From positions 5,963,501 to 6,027,500 of the forward strand of contig CM034402.1 in assembly GCA_019925095.2 (NCBI GenBank): a stretch of DNA of 64,000 nucleotides, given 5' to 3'. Positions 1 to 11,167 of this stretch are shown here, in pieces. Below the pieces are notes generated by a model. That model did no database searches and had not been told where the DNA came from. It saw nothing but the letters and a program-made list of their open reading frames with translations. The DNA comes from Dendrolimus kikuchii (taxonomy: Eukaryota > Arthropoda > Insecta > Lepidoptera > Lasiocampidae). Made by a program: the position numbers and the translations under genes. Numbering within the stretch: position 1 is the first letter of the stretch; the number at the start of each line of letters is the position of its first letter.

Positions 1-682
1 AAATTTTCACCTACTTTCACTTAACCTTAAATTGATTTCTTTTTATTTTTACTAGAACTGGTATAACCTGGCAATACTTGCTTGCCCTTGAGTTTTGGGA
101 CACCGATATACATTTATATATTCATAGTTACATACACCCAAATCAATCAAATAAAAAAAAAAGAGGTAAAAATTTTCACTCTCTTAAACACAACAGACAA
201 TATGTAGCTTAATATTAACGATGCTTTAAAGAAATCTTGCGTCAAAAACGTCCGTTGTAATATAAAGTGAGTTTCAATTATGCCTTAAATTCACAATGGC
301 GCAAAACGTAGTCAGTTTTAGTTCAGACAAATTTCGGCGAAACTAAGTAATAAGAGTCTGCATACCGGTGCAGTCATAATATTAATATTAAGTTTCTGTC
401 TACACTTACAATATAACTTGTACTAAAAATAGGAGAATTGTTTTAAAAAAGAATAAATAATAACTAATTTTAAAGTCAGGGTTCGTGATGTACAAAAAAA
501 AATATGGGAAGATGCAATGACAGCAGTGGGAAGCTTCGGTTTCAAGTACAACATTTCCGCAGCTCGAAGTATAAGCACCTTTTTTGCGAACAAGTGTGGA
601 GTGGTGACTACTCCAGCCAGCTCCTCCAGAAAAATCTCAAATGTGAAGCTTATAAAGTAATATTTAATAATTCTATTTAAGA
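1..682. other. Unassigned AT-rich sequence
   Basis: No gene, RNA or repeat family is recognised. The open frames are short and made of low-complexity residues. The stretch ends at the first Helitron-like terminus. Confidence 0.5.
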
Positions 683-1102
683 CTAGCAGACCCGGCAAAC
701 TTCGTACCGCCCCAGAATCAATAAATAAAAAAGCTGAATGATAATTGCAGAATGTTTCAACTTTGGTAAAAAATGTGGTCAGAACTTAACCGGAACGAAC
801 ATCAAACGTTTGACATTCAAAATATAAAAAATGAAAAAAAAACTTCACTTTTAAATTTAATTTGATTTCTGAACGACTTTTAAATTTAATTGATTTCTAA
901 ACGACGGGACGAACATCAAATGTTTGACAGGTAGGAATAGTTTCTAAGGGAAAGCGAAATTGTTGTTTTTACCTTGTAAACCTTCCCTGAACTTTCACAA
1001 ATAATTCAAAACCAAAATTAGCCAAATATTTCTCTCTCAAATAGTTCTCGAGTTTTAACAAGACTAACGAACAGCAATTGATTTTTATGTAGATAGATAG
1101 AT
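683..1102 (-). mobile_element. Helitron-like relic (Hel-L)
   Basis: Read on the minus strand, the right end starts with TC next to a run of CTAT repeats and the left end finishes in CTAG followed by T, as Helitrons do. The terminal part, GCAGACCCGGCAAAC, recurs in changed form at 11220. It contains two near-identical adjacent 30-bp blocks (847-876 and 877-905) and two copies of CGAACATCAAA flanking them. There is no coding capacity. The family assignment rests on the ends and on remembered insect Helitron termini. Confidence 0.5.
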
Positions 1103-1563
1103 TCATATTTGTTGTACTTTGTTTTAATACATTTTATCTTAATTAATCACACTGTATCATTCTTTTGAACGAAACACGAAAATAATGGAAACAAATGATA
1201 CCCATACCCGAAGTCAACCTGCAGGTAATAAAAAGTATTTCCCAAGTGAAGACGAAATCCACACACAATGATGTAAAGCGGCTATTATAACAAATGCTTA
1301 CTTAAAATAAATTGTTTATGAATTACCTGAGTTTTTTCTGCATGCAAGACGACCTTCAAATTTGAACCGGGTTATACTGCAAGGATGTGTAATTGTAGCG
1401 ACATCTGACGGCAAGTCTGTGCAACTTTCCAACTCCTACAGGTTCTTAAACTATAAGCTTGGACACCGTCCGACTTACGTGGCGTAATCATTTCTGCACT
1501 GAATCTAGGTGGCAAATTAATTATTACTTTATTCATGTAGTTAATTTCATGATAGAATTCATT
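1103..1563. other. Unassigned sequence
   Basis: Nothing recognisable. A short frame starting at the ATG near 1184 reads 23 codons to a stop and has a GTAAT donor-like site inside it. This is too little to call an exon. Confidence 0.4.
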
Positions 1564-1700
1564 GATGACCTCTGTGGTATATTGGCCTAAGCGTTGCCTT
1601 CATTAGAATACAGGGGTCCTGAATTCGATTTCCGATAGGGAATTTCGGTTTGTTCTGAGTATATAAGAATAGGCCCCGGACATGTTAATTATACATTATC
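1564..1700 (+). repeat. Decayed tRNA-like SINE (SINE-C type)
   Basis: The order of parts matches the better copy at 6378: a 'gacctctgtggt' head, a degraded box B (GAATTCGATTTCC), then a 'ggcccc' segment. It is heavily diverged and lacks a clear tail. Confidence 0.4.
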
Positions 1701-2019
1701 CTTAATGCAGCGACCGCACCTGCGATAGTGTTAAAGATATTGAGTGTGGCCGAATGCGTCTTATTTATAAAGTTAAAAATAACGCCGTTAACGAATAGCC
1801 ACATTAGTGTATATACATAAGTTATCTGTCAATATTTAACGTCATTAGCTATGTGCTTCTTATGTTACGCACTGACCTAGTGTCATAAAATAATAGACAA
1901 TAATTAAAAGAATTTACAGAACTGAAAGCAATAATAACTAGAAATAAAATATTAAACTGAATTCTTAAAATAAATTAAATTATAAATAAATTAATATAAA
2001 ATATGTAACAAATCACTAC
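1701..2019. other. Unassigned AT-rich sequence
   Basis: No recognisable gene or repeat. Confidence 0.4.
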
Positions 2020-2245
2020 CAGAAGGAAGCGTGCCCAGAAAGCTGGCTGCATTACCACGCTGTATGGCAATGCTGATTCGTTGCCTTCTGATCACGGGTG
2101 GTATCAAAGAGTTTCTTACAAATTTCTTTGAAGAAACCCTTTGCCGATGGACCCCACAGACCTAAAATTTCAACTCCAAATGGCACAAATATGTAATCAG
2201 CAATGTTGCTTCTCAAATAATACATTAAGTCTAACGCCATATCTG
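2020..2245 (-). pseudogene. Retrotransposon ORF fragment (family J)
   Basis: The minus-strand translation contains IFVPFGVEILGLWGPSAKGF and, after a break, a segment matching 'QRISVAIHRGNA' in the second copy at 49875. This is a conserved C-terminal block of invertebrate retrotransposon polyproteins, often annotated as a reverse-transcriptase-like fragment. The piece is short, lacks all catalytic motifs and is broken, so it is a dead relic. I cannot name the exact clade. Confidence 0.5.
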
Positions 2246-3050
2246 CGTGGGTTGGCTTCTATCTGTAACAGTATCGCAGATGAATCCCCACCATAATACA
2301 TATAGTAATTGTGGTTATACAGTGTATTTGTGACGCTTGACATGCATATGATGTTTCAATCTCTATGCGATAGTTGTTGTCTTTACAAGAGTTGTTCTAT
2401 TATTACGGCTTTTGATAATTGCTTACAAAATTTAAATAAGTTTTAATAACGCTGCTGTTAACATTAACGGAATTCTAATCTGTTTAAAAGAAGCAACATA
2501 ATATTATGATACTTTAAAACTTTGATGTTGTCGAACGAGTGCAAAACACAAAGGAAATAAGCTTTCAGGAGTTAAGCGCAAGTCAGCTGTCATGGGGCCC
2601 TATTCACGCCATTCGCATCCCCATATTTTCTTGACGCTGCAATTTTTTCTGTTGTGATATTCGCGTTTCCTTGTGGAATAACGGGACAGTGCTCCTTTGT
2701 GCTTACTGTAATAAAATGTCGGCGCCTATTCGGTTCAAAACGAAAGGTCACGAAGATACGTTTTGTTAGCGGAATAGTGCTGAAATGATTACACTGTTGA
2801 GCACTTCTACTTCCCTATGGATATCTAATCTTAATATTGTTACAACTTAGGCTCCGACAAAGATAAATTCCACGTGCAGATCTGTAAAAGCACATTTTAT
2901 TACCTGTCGGCATTTGAACTAATTGTAATCCTTTTATGATCGTCTTCTTTTGTTCACTTATTTATTGGCATACGTTTCTAGTTATTGTGGAGAATAGCCT
3001 ATTGTCCTATTGAACTCGTTTACGGCCGCTCAGGAGCATCATTAGCCATG
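2246..3050. other. Unassigned sequence
   Basis: Several GC-richer patches (for example 2590-2640) but no gene, splice-bounded exon or known repeat that I can recognise. Confidence 0.4.
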
Positions 3051-3310
3051 TGTTGCGGATTATAAGTACAACCTAATTCTAGGAAAGTATGTCGACGTTG
3101 CTGATTAAGAGAGGGGATCAGTTGAGCTACAACTACGATCTGGGCGTGACGTGTGTCCATTCGGGAATCCAATAGTGACGAACTTTGCGCGTTTTATTGA
3201 ATTACGACCTTCTGCATTACGTTCGGATTAGTTGCGTTCGGTTATATTTGCACCTGTGTTATACGTGTTTGTATAGTTGTAATAAATTCGAGTCCCGCAA
3301 ACTCGTAACA
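3051..3310 (+). mobile_element. Candidate solo LTR
   Basis: The segment starts TGTTGCGG and ends in TAACA, the TG...CA form of LTR retrotransposons. It carries an AATAAA signal about 30 bases before the end, where an R/U5 boundary would be expected. No internal retroviral-type coding is next to it and no second copy is in the window. The flanks ccatg and atatg share only the last three bases, so a target duplication is not proven. Confidence 0.35.
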
Positions 3311-3888
3311 ATATGTTTCATAAGCATTCAATTGTATCCATTATTGTTTTCTGTTGTGTAAATTAAATACATACCTATATATACAGGAGAATTCTTCAAG
3401 TGACCTTTTACGGCTAAATATGAAAGTACAAGATATAACAAAAAATACTTAAAGGAGTCTCCAGGCCGCTTTTGATGAAATCTAAAACGGCATCATTAGA
3501 TATTTTTAAAATCAACTAACCAGGTATAAAATCGAATTGGCTGATTTTGAAAAAAAAAAACACATACTGTATTACATCACCTATCAATTAGTGTAGCTTG
3601 TTTGGATCAATATCTGTGAAGAATGTCAAACGGCCAACTAAGAGAAATGGTAGATTTTTAACAAAATGTTCTATTAATTTTCAGACATTAATTAAAATTG
3701 AAATTCCGCTGGTCGTTCGACTGCGCTTAATTTTATTCAATATTGAAATGAGAAAATTCTTCTATTGTGACTAAACCTTTATAAATTAAGATGAATTCAA
3801 ATAATAAACTCACGTTATCACGTTTTGATTGCGTTGAGAGTTGAGATTCATTTCTCTCTTCGATCCCAAATAGTAGACATAGTAACCA
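3311..3888. other. Unassigned AT-rich sequence
   Basis: No gene or recognised repeat. Confidence 0.4.
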
Positions 3889-4314
3889 GCTGATTTTAAT
3901 GAACACTAAAGCGGTATAATTAAATTTTGAAAAATCAGTTTGTTCTAATAAAGAATCGCAACTGCTGATATTATAAGAACAGTAAGATGTAGAAACCGGC
4001 CACAAGGGAAAGAGTTGTATTTTTTAATAAGCCGATTCATATTTTGTCGTTCATGTCTCTTAATTTATCAAATTATTCGAAGCAGTGTTCAATTTTTTAA
4101 TACTTTTTCTAAATAAACATATATACGGAACATTTAGAGCATAAAAGTAAATTGGCAGTTTAAATTTCAAAACATTGGATTCCATAAAATTGATTGTTTT
4201 GTTACAACACCTAGGCCCTAAAAAACAATCAATTTTTCGTTTTGATTGTTTATTAGAAAAGACCGATTTTTCAAAAATTTAATGATACCGCTTTAGTGTT
4301 CATTAAAATCGGCC
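3889..4314. mobile_element. Foldback element with about 48-bp inverted ends
   Basis: The left arm (3891-3940) and the right arm (4262-4312) are inverted copies with few mismatches. Both contain AACACTAAAGCGGTAT. The interior is AT-rich and non-coding, with a smaller inverted pair around 4195-4245. This structure fits a MITE. No clear target duplication was seen. Confidence 0.6.
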
Positions 4315-4353
4315 CCTGATTCCTTTGAGTATTTTTAGCTATGGGAAACATAT

Positions 4354-4373
4354 CCCCCCCCCCCCCCCCCCCC
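4354..4373. repeat. Poly-C tract, 20 bases
   Basis: An uninterrupted run of C in otherwise AT-rich DNA. It is uncommon at this length and liable to be miscalled by sequencing. Confidence 0.9.
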
Positions 4374-4385
4374 TATAGGTATATA

Positions 4386-4540
4386 TTTTCAAATCCAAAT
4401 TCAAAAGTGTTTTTTTCAAAATAATTTACACTGAAGAACACTTTTTGAAGGTCATAGATATCAATTTAAATTTACTTCCTATGCTGTGCACAGCTTCGCA
4501 ACGTATTATGGCTATTTAGGAAAAGAAGCGCCAAGAGTAT
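4386..4540 (+). repeat. LINE 3'-end relic (family K)
   Basis: It shares the ordered blocks 'caaattcaaaagt', 'gaacacttttt', 'acttcctat', 'cgcttcgcaa' and 'gaagcg' with 55108-55275. The layout resembles a common lepidopteran LINE 3' region. Non-coding. Confidence 0.45.
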
Positions 4541-4739
4541 ATGTAGGTATGTATTTATTTTACATAGTAGAAAACAGTCATTGAGTACTGATGAAATATA
4601 TTATTATTATTATTTATTTTTTTCAATAAAAAAGTTAGAAGATTACATAAACAATTACATTGCCAATCTGCAGCGCAGTTTGTCGGCAGCGTTCTCGTGG
4701 ATTGCATTAAACTACACTTTATAACTTCTACTTTATATA

Positions 4740-4982
4740 CTGAAGTACAATATATATATATAAATATATATACATTTTTTTATAAATAAATTATAATATA
4801 AATTAATTGACATTTCTGAATTAACCATTTTTTGTATTATACCTCGCTTTAATTACCAGCGTTATCTAAATTACATATACACCAAATCCCTTGTAAAATC
4901 GTTTAAAACATCTGCATTGATTCCTTGATGACAGTACCATATCTCACCGCGTACATACACCATCACTTATCATATATATCTA

Positions 4983-5014
<32 letters not shown>

Positions 5015-5023
5015 CATATATAC

Positions 5024-5086
<63 letters not shown>

Positions 5087-5095
5087 CAGATACAA
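4740..5095. repeat. AT-rich microsatellite block
   Basis: A short TATA run near 4748, then a long TA/TATACA array from about 4985 to 5090. A 60-residue open frame of alternating Tyr/Ile codons over it is an artefact. Confidence 0.85.
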
Positions 5096-5683
5096 AATAA
5101 GCAATAGTACATATACGCACCATCATCAAGGACACAATGCTAAATAATGCTTACGTAATATACATTTTAAACTCTGGACATATTTTCCGTTAGCATATCC
5201 TTGGGTATCTCATTATATATCTATTAGAATAGATGTCCTTTCAAAAAGTGCTCACTTGAAAAATTCACCTATTTGTTCCTCGTAGTACCTACAATAAATA
5301 CACAATCACTATGGTCACGAGAGTTAGATGAAGTAGTTATAGAAGATTCTCGCCGAGGGAGCTGCATTTGGGGATTTAATTAAAACGAGCTATATGCTTC
5401 TCCGAATAGGGCTGCGATGTGACGTAGCTTTGTCCGATGTCCCTCGGCCCCTTTACGGGCAGTAACTTTTCTTCCCTGTCGCCAGTGTTTTATTTGAACA
5501 TAATTCAAGGCGGATAGCGGCAGAAATCCCTTTGTTTCATTAAATTTTGGATTATATATGGTACGTCAGCTTTATGTTGGTCGTCTTCTTATTATCCTAT
5601 ATCAACAAGACTATGCTAAATTTCTTTGTTTTCCATTATATTACACGTTTTTGTTTTTCAATTTTATTATCCAACCAAATTGA
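5096..5683. other. Unassigned sequence
   Basis: Includes a GC-richer patch at 5340-5500 with no recognisable protein or repeat match. Confidence 0.4.
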
Positions 5684-5828
5684 ATTTTTTTATTGCGTGA
5701 GCTCAGCAGACAGGCAGACGGCCCACTTGATGGTAAGCGGTTACCATCGCCTATGGACATTTGTGACACCAAAGGTGCTACCAGTGTGCTGCTGTTCTGT
5801 AAAAGGAGATTGGAACCTAGTCACTAAA
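5684..5828 (-). mobile_element. Rep-A, 3' portion only
   Basis: The T-run, TTGCGTGAGCTCAGCAGACAG and CATCGCCTATGGACATTTG blocks match the tail half of Rep-A. The copy stops after 'ctagtcactaa', so the 5' half is missing. Confidence 0.8.
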
Positions 5829-6130
5829 ATTTAAAAAAAAAAAATACAGTGTGTTTGGGACATAAAAAGGTAAGTTTTCACCAAATTTCGTGTTTTTTTT
5901 TTATAAAAGATAAAACTAGAAAACCAAAAACTTGGTTATTTGATTTTCACATAAATTTTGATGTTATGTGAAAAAAATGTAAATAAAAAAGTTGTAGATC
6001 TTTTTATTACCTCTAACTTTGCCGTTTAACTTTTTTCCATAGGACTTGTAGTTTTGCCGGAAATCGAGATAAACCGTTCTTCACCCTTAAAACTCACCCC
6101 CTACCACTTGCCAACCTCAGATCGCCCGTA
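5829..6130. repeat. Diverged repeat (family N)
   Basis: Contains 'aaagttgtagatctttttatta', 'ggacttgtagttttgccgg' and 'aaaactcaccccct'. A related layout, inverted, is at 13736-13960. It looks like a widespread insect DNA-element relic. Non-coding; class unknown. Confidence 0.35.
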
Positions 6131-6377
6131 AATTATTTTTCCTTTCATTTTTGTTATATTCTCTTCCTTTTCCAATGGGTTTCATCCTACTATTATTTTT
6201 TTCCTTTTTTTTACCATTTTCAAAGGGATTAATTAGCACTGGTCTATCATTCAATGTCATTGAAAACATCACGTCCTTTCAGTTTTATATATTACATATT
6301 AGCATTATTGTCAACTGTTCTTTATATATTAATGAAATGACTCTAATAATGATAATTATATGATATTTCATAGCATT
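6131..6377. other. Unassigned sequence
   Basis: A 70-residue open frame here is a run of hydrophobic codons from T-rich DNA. There is no support for a gene. Confidence 0.4.
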
Positions 6378-6630
6378 GACGGCCTCTGTGGTTGAGCGGG
6401 CTAAGCCTTTGCCGGCGTAGCTCACTGCAACGCAGAGGCTCTGGGTTCGATTCCTGGTATAGTAAATTTTGGAAACGTATTTTCTCCGTTATTTACTATG
6501 GTCTGGGTGTCTGGGATCGGCCCCAGAGTAGTCCGTTGTATATTACCCATAACACAAGCGTAACTTGCTTAATTTGGGGATATACAATAGGTTTGTTTGT
6601 CTGCCGATTATTATATATTATTATTAACAT
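6378..6630 (+). mobile_element. tRNA-derived SINE (SINE-C), best copy
   Basis: Near its start it has a box A (TGGTTGAGCGGG) and, about 50 bases on, a perfect box B (GGTTCGATTCC), the internal RNA polymerase III promoter of tRNA-derived SINEs. A unique body follows ('tagtaaattttgg', 'gggatcggcccca', 'taacttgctta') and a tail of ATT repeats. Other copies lie near 1564, 10041, 24590 and 33053, and decayed ones near 60240 and 62569. Mobilisation would depend on a partner LINE. Confidence 0.8.
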
Positions 6631-6856
6631 TTAGAGGAAGATTTTTTTCAGTTTTATTTTCTAAAATTATTATAATATTGGTTAGAAATAAATGAACAAC
6701 AATAATTAATATATAGAATTAGTTATTTGTAATGTTTGTGAGGATATAATAATTGTTTCATGAAATTTGAACATTTGGGTTACTACAAATCCTCAGTTGT
6801 ATGACATCGATCCAAGACCTAAAATTTGGTTGACTATAATTAATTATATACGGACA

Positions 6857-7162
6857 TTTTTTATGGCAGGAGATCAGCAGACAGGCAGACGGCCCACTCG
6901 ATGGAAAGCGGTTACCATAGCCTATGGACATTTGCAACAGCAAGTTGCTACAAATGCGCTGCTGCTCTCTTAAGGGAAACTGGATCCTGGTCACTAATGC
7001 TGGAACACAACTCAAGGTTGTTATGGCGACATAATTTAGACCAGGGGTGGTAGCCATCCAGTCGGGAAAATGCCCTACCACCTGGCTGTGGGTTGTTAAG
7101 TCGCCTCTTACGACACGCCGCCCGGCCACAGGAAATTGTATTCTTTCTCCGTTCCTGCACGG
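6857..7162 (-). mobile_element. Rep-A retroposon, full length
   Basis: First full copy of the commonest repeat here. In element orientation it starts CCGTGCAGGAACGG, continues through TTTCCTGCGGCCGGGCGG, TCGTAAGAGGCGAC and a GTGACCAGGTTCCAGTC-like block, and ends TGCTGAACTCCTGCAATAAA plus poly(A). At least ten copies share the same 5' end, which argues for a SINE or fixed non-autonomous retroposon rather than random LINE truncations. I see no convincing box A/box B pair. The 3' end resembles lepidopteran LINE 3' ends, the likely source of its reverse transcriptase. The roughly 70-residue frames on both strands are chance. Confidence 0.85.
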
Positions 7163-7595
7163 TTAACATTAAGTTAGAAAGATAACTACTAGGTTTCGAA
7201 TACCCGCGTCACTTGAGATGCGTCTTACTCTAACACGGATTCTTTTTCTGCCATAATGAGGAATAATAAAAGTATATTAAATCGTAAATGCAACTTTACT
7301 TCACTTTCCTAACTAATAAACCAGTAGAAATACCACTGAAGGAACCAAATCTGTTACTTGCAGACAGAATAGATCAAACTAACTCTAATAACTGTACCCA
7401 GTCTACGTCTTGATATAATTTGAATATGAATAGACTTTAATCAACAGACTGACTTATATTAAATTTGCTTGAGGCATTTTAACATAACGGATTTGCTAGC
7501 GAATTGTTGGCAGAAGTGTGATTTTAAATGACTGTAGGTATATATGTACACGCGGAACAATATGTTAACTATTTACCAGTCATACCACAATATTG
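7163..7595. other. Unassigned sequence
   Basis: No recognisable gene or repeat. Confidence 0.4.
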
Positions 7596-7846
7596 TTTTT
7601 TTATTTTATTGCAGGAGTTCAGCAGACAGGCAGACGGCCCAATTGATGGAAAGCGGTTACAATCGCCTATGGACATTTGCAACACCAAAGTTGCTACAAA
7701 TGCACTGCTGCTCTCTTAAGGGAGACTGGACTGGAACCTGGTCACTGATGCCGGAACGCAACTCAAGGTTGTTATGGCGACATACTTTAGACCAGGCGTG
7801 GTAGCCATCTAGTCGGGCAAATGCCCTACCACCTGGCTGTGGGTTA
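7596..7846 (-). mobile_element. Rep-A, 5'-truncated
   Basis: Intact from the T-run through CACCTGGCTGTGGGTT, then lost; the GGCCGCCCGG 5' block is absent. A five-base 'gactg' duplication lies near 7727. Confidence 0.85.
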
Positions 7847-8256
7847 TATAGTCTATTCCAGTGGTTTTTTTAGATAGCTTCGATGTACAGACACGGCATG
7901 TTTAGAATTTTATAATATTATAGATAGATTAATAAAAAAACCATCACTACATTAAATAACACGACATTTCATCGCACCAAGTGGAATTATTTTCAGTCCA
8001 GAATTATTTATTTTTTGTTTATATATTTTTAAGTTAGTTTTGTTTATAGGATAGTTTTATTTTTAGTAGTTGATTATTTTGTTTACATTAATGTTACTAT
8101 TTAACGTGTAGTAATGTGTGTGAATTATGGCCGGTTTCTATATCTTACACTTATTCATTTGCCCTGCCATCGGTAGAATTTCGACATTACCAGCTTATGT
8201 AAAATTATAACGGATATTAAGGCAAATTAACGCTCACAAAATGTAAAACTAACTAT
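7847..8256. other. Unassigned AT-rich sequence
   Basis: A short inverted pair (tttttttagatag / agatagattaataaaaaaa, 7865-7940) may be a small hairpin relic. Nothing else was seen. Confidence 0.35.
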
Positions 8257-8547
8257 CTAACTGCTGCGGCTCAAGGACCCAAAATGAGTCCTGGCCTCCG
8301 AAATGAGAATACTCCACTCCTTCCTGTTCAGCGCTGTCTCCTGCCAGTCATAGGCATGAAGCTCGCGCAGATCAGCCTCCACTACGTCACTCCAGCGATA
8401 TCTGGGCCGACCAACTGGTCGCCGTCCCGTTGGTCTGCCCAGATAGGCTCTTTTCACCGCGCGATCCTCCCCCATTCTATGTAGGTGGCCAAGCCAGCGC
8501 AAGCGATGTGCCTTGCTCTCGCCTATTATATTGGGCTCATCCACCAA
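8257..8547 (-). pseudogene. LINE reverse-transcriptase C-terminus fragment
   Basis: An open minus-strand frame of 96 codons contains LRWLGHLHRMGEDRAVKRAY, GRRPVGRPRYRW and 'DVVEADLRELHAYDWQETA'. This Arg-rich order is typical of the region after the reverse transcriptase domain of insect LINEs. There are no polymerase motifs, so it is a 3' fragment of a 5'-truncated insertion. The frame is still open, which suggests it is not very old. Confidence 0.75.
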
Positions 8548-8862
8548 ATTTAGTTAAAATCGGATCATGGGCTGCCTTGCATCGGTCGCAATCTACCCCT
8601 AAGCCGGAATGATTTCAATTCAATTTAATATTTGTGACTTGATGCATGTATTTTTAACCAAGTAAAAATTGAAATTCATAGCTTTCAAATCATACATAAG
8701 TTAGAAAGGTAATTTAATTTTTGAACTTATGATATGTACCTGACCTTCAGAAAGCGTTCTATATTAGAACTTGGTTTGAATAACATCTTTTGAATTTGGA
8801 CTTGTAGAGTTCAGAAGAACAAAATGGTAGCCACAGTACAGTTATGCAATTACAAAACCTAG
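8548..8862. other. Unassigned sequence
   Basis: Begins with 'ccaaatttagttaaaatcgg', a phrase common in insect repeat relics. Otherwise featureless. Confidence 0.35.
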
Positions 8863-8999
8863 CATACATACATACATAACTTCACGCCAGTTTCCTTGCG
8901 GGGTAGGTACGAACAACAGAGCGCCATTTAGGCTTATTCTTACACACCTCACTTGCTTCTTTGACATTCATAACTCTTGTCATGCACACTCGTCTGTTG
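8863..8999 (-). mobile_element. LINE-B 3' end (RTE-like)
   Basis: The ACAT tail is followed by CTTCACGCCAGTTTCCTTGC and ends in the 'gcacactcgtctgtt' block. It carries only the last codons of the LINE-B ORF and the tail; the rest was lost by 5' truncation. Confidence 0.8.
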
Positions 9000-9286
9000 C
9001 AATTGGCTGAATATCTGTTCATTGTCTTGCTGGGCACTTGTTGATGTATTGTGTTTGCCAAAACTTAAGAAAACTGTATCAAAGTTACGATATTGCTCCC
9101 AATAAACTTAATAAACAGTTTTGAAAAGGTATTTACTTTAAGATTATCATATTTTTTGTACTGTGTTGTAAAACTTTTTTTCGAAGCAGTTGCTACCATT
9201 TACTATTTTACCGCTGACTTATTAATTAAATAAATGTATAAAATTAATCATATTAAATCGGAAGATTGATTTTTTTTTATTCTCTA
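9000..9286. other. Unassigned AT-rich sequence
   Basis: No recognisable feature. Confidence 0.4.
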
Positions 9287-9600
9287 TTTTTTTATTGCAG
9301 GAGTTCAGCAGACAGGTCCAGAGACGGCCCACTTGATGGAAAGCGGTTACCATCGCCTATAGACATTTGCAACACCAAAGGTGCTACAAATGCGCTGCTG
9401 CTCTCTTGAGGGAGACTGGAACCTGGTCACTAATGCCGGAACACAACTCAAGGTTGTTATGGCGACATACTCTAGACCAGGGGTGATAGCCATCCAGTCG
9501 GGCGAATGCCCTACCACCTGGCTATGGGTTGTTTTGTCGCCTCTTACGACAGGCCGCCCGGCCGCAGGAAATTGTATTCTTTCTCCGTTCCTGCACAGAT
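9287..9600 (-). mobile_element. Rep-A, full length
   Basis: Complete from the T-rich end to the 5' end (cctgcacagat). It has a 5-base insertion ('tccag') in the CAGGCAGACGG block. Confidence 0.9.
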
Positions 9601-10040
9601 AATAATAGAAATGATAAAATATACCAAAAACATGTGGATGGTGTAAATGATGACATGATGACTTGTGGTGTAACAGGGGGACGTGTGCCCGAATATTAAT
9701 ATGGAAAGAAAGTATATGGGAGAATGATATGTGAACACATGTCTGATTTGATGAATACGAGACAAATATCTAAACGTACCTATAGTATGAAAGAGATGAC
9801 GCATGAAAGAGGAGTGCAGATGACCCATGTATATATATTACCGACGCTCTATATATACTTATATTTAGAACAGTTAAAGTTGTAGTCTTACACGGTCTTA
9901 TTCATATTGAGTTAGTAGTATTCTTTAAGAACCATGAAGAAGCCTTCAAATTTACTGTAACTCATTACAAATAAGCCCGTAATATTTAACAAAAATAAAT
10001 CGTTGTATGTAAAAATGTCGTTTGCTTGCCTTTTCATATC
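9601..10040. other. Possible LINE C-terminus relic, otherwise unassigned
   Basis: A plus-strand frame in 9610-9690 reads VDGVNDDMMTCGVT, similar in layout to the end of RTE-type LINE proteins, then breaks. The assignment is weak. The rest holds nothing I recognise. Confidence 0.25.
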
Positions 10041-10226
10041 CCGCATACATATTGTGTCGATTGTGTTATGGGTCATATCGGATCACACTGGGATCGATCG
10101 CAGACCATAGTAAATAATGTAAAATTCGTTAATAAAATTTACCATGCCAGGAATCGAACACCGAGGGTGGCCCAGCGAGCTTAAAGGCTGACAATGCCTT
10201 AGCTCACTGAACCACAGAGGCCGTCA
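10041..10226 (-). mobile_element. SINE-C copy
   Basis: Reverse-complement of the 6378 copy. 'gaccatagtaaataatg', 'taccatgccaggaatcgaac' (box B complement) and 'ccacagaggccgtc' are in the right order. The tail half is shortened. Confidence 0.75.
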
Positions 10227-10321
10227 AATAATTAAGAGAAGATGAAAAAAAGAAAATTAATTAGGTAAATACAATTGCATGCTATAAATACTATGTTGAT
10301 ATAGTAAATCATATATTGAAA

Positions 10322-10452
10322 ACAACTCTGGGCAATTCTCCATCTGCCGGAGTAATCCGGGCTTAATAAGCTGGAGAATAATGTAAATTACCTGGCTGGG
10401 AATCGGACCATGGGCAATAACATTAATTGATTTCGGTATACTGCACCTGGTC
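10322..10452 (-). repeat. Possible second tRNA-like SINE relic
   Basis: Contains CTGGGAATCGGACC, the complement of a near-match to box B, with 'ctccatctgccgg' and 'agctggagaa' upstream. No second copy was seen, so this is tentative. Confidence 0.3.
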
Positions 10453-10658
10453 ACACCAAAACCTAATTGTATCGAATATAGCAGATTAACGTATTACTGT
10501 AATATGAACGATTTCATGGAAACAAATTGAGTTGGAAATCAATTAAAAATTACACGTTCATGTTGTTAAAAATTGTAGTTTTTGGATTCTCTAGTCACAG
10601 GGCAAATGTGATATCCCTTTACAATCTATTTTTTTTCGTTTGTCCGTTTGTCTATATT

Positions 10659-11167
10659 ACATACATACATACATACATACATAACTTCACGCCAGTTCCC
10701 TTGCGGGGTAGGCACGAACAACAGAGCGCCATTTAGACCCATTCTTACACACCTCACTTGCTTCTTTGACATTCATAACTCTTGTCATGCACACTCGTCT
10801 GTTCTTAAGGCTCCTGACATCACCCTCCGCTAGTACACGATCAATTTGATCATGGAAGGTGTGTCGTGGCCTTCCACGACTTCTGCATCCATCCACTTTT
10901 GCATTGTATATCTGTTTAGTCATTCTTTCATCATGCATTCTTTCCACATGCCCGAACCACCGGAGCATTCCTTTCCTTACCTTCACCCCGACACTCTCTT
11001 TCAGACCAACTCTCTTTCTTACTTCGGTATTACGAACGCGGTCCGCGAGCGTCACTCCGCAGATTTTGCGCAGTGCTCGCATCTCAACCGCGTTTACTCT
11101 ACTTTCATGCTCTCTCTTCCATACCCAACTCTCGCTTCCATACGTGAGCGTAGGTACCAGCACCGCG
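10659..11167 (-). mobile_element. LINE-B, 5'-truncated, with target duplication
   Basis: The longest LINE-B copy. Its open frame (10687-11163, minus, 158 codons) is the C-terminal part of an RTE-like polyprotein. It contains LTYGSESWVWKREHESR, ALRKICGVTLADRVRN, GMLRWFGHVERM and GRPRHTFHDQIDRVL, and ends ARELA. Only a few bases separate the stop codon from the (ACAT)n tail, and a very short 3' UTR with a simple-repeat tail is an RTE hallmark. The polymerase core and any endonuclease are missing. The element sits between two perfect 13-bp copies of TGTCTATATTACA (10649-10661 and 11168-11180), proof of target-primed insertion. The open frame and perfect duplication suggest a recent event. Confidence 0.88.

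Noticed and set aside
1184..1255. Short coding exon starting METNDTHTRSQPAG with a GTAAT donor
   Set aside because: Too short and without a family match; chance cannot be excluded.
4925..5107. Tyr/Ile-repeat open frame
   Set aside because: It is a translation of the TATA/TACA microsatellite with no independent support.
6378..6460. Functional tRNA gene
   Set aside because: Box A and box B are present, but the body continues into a SINE with several copies, and a cloverleaf acceptor stem is not evident.
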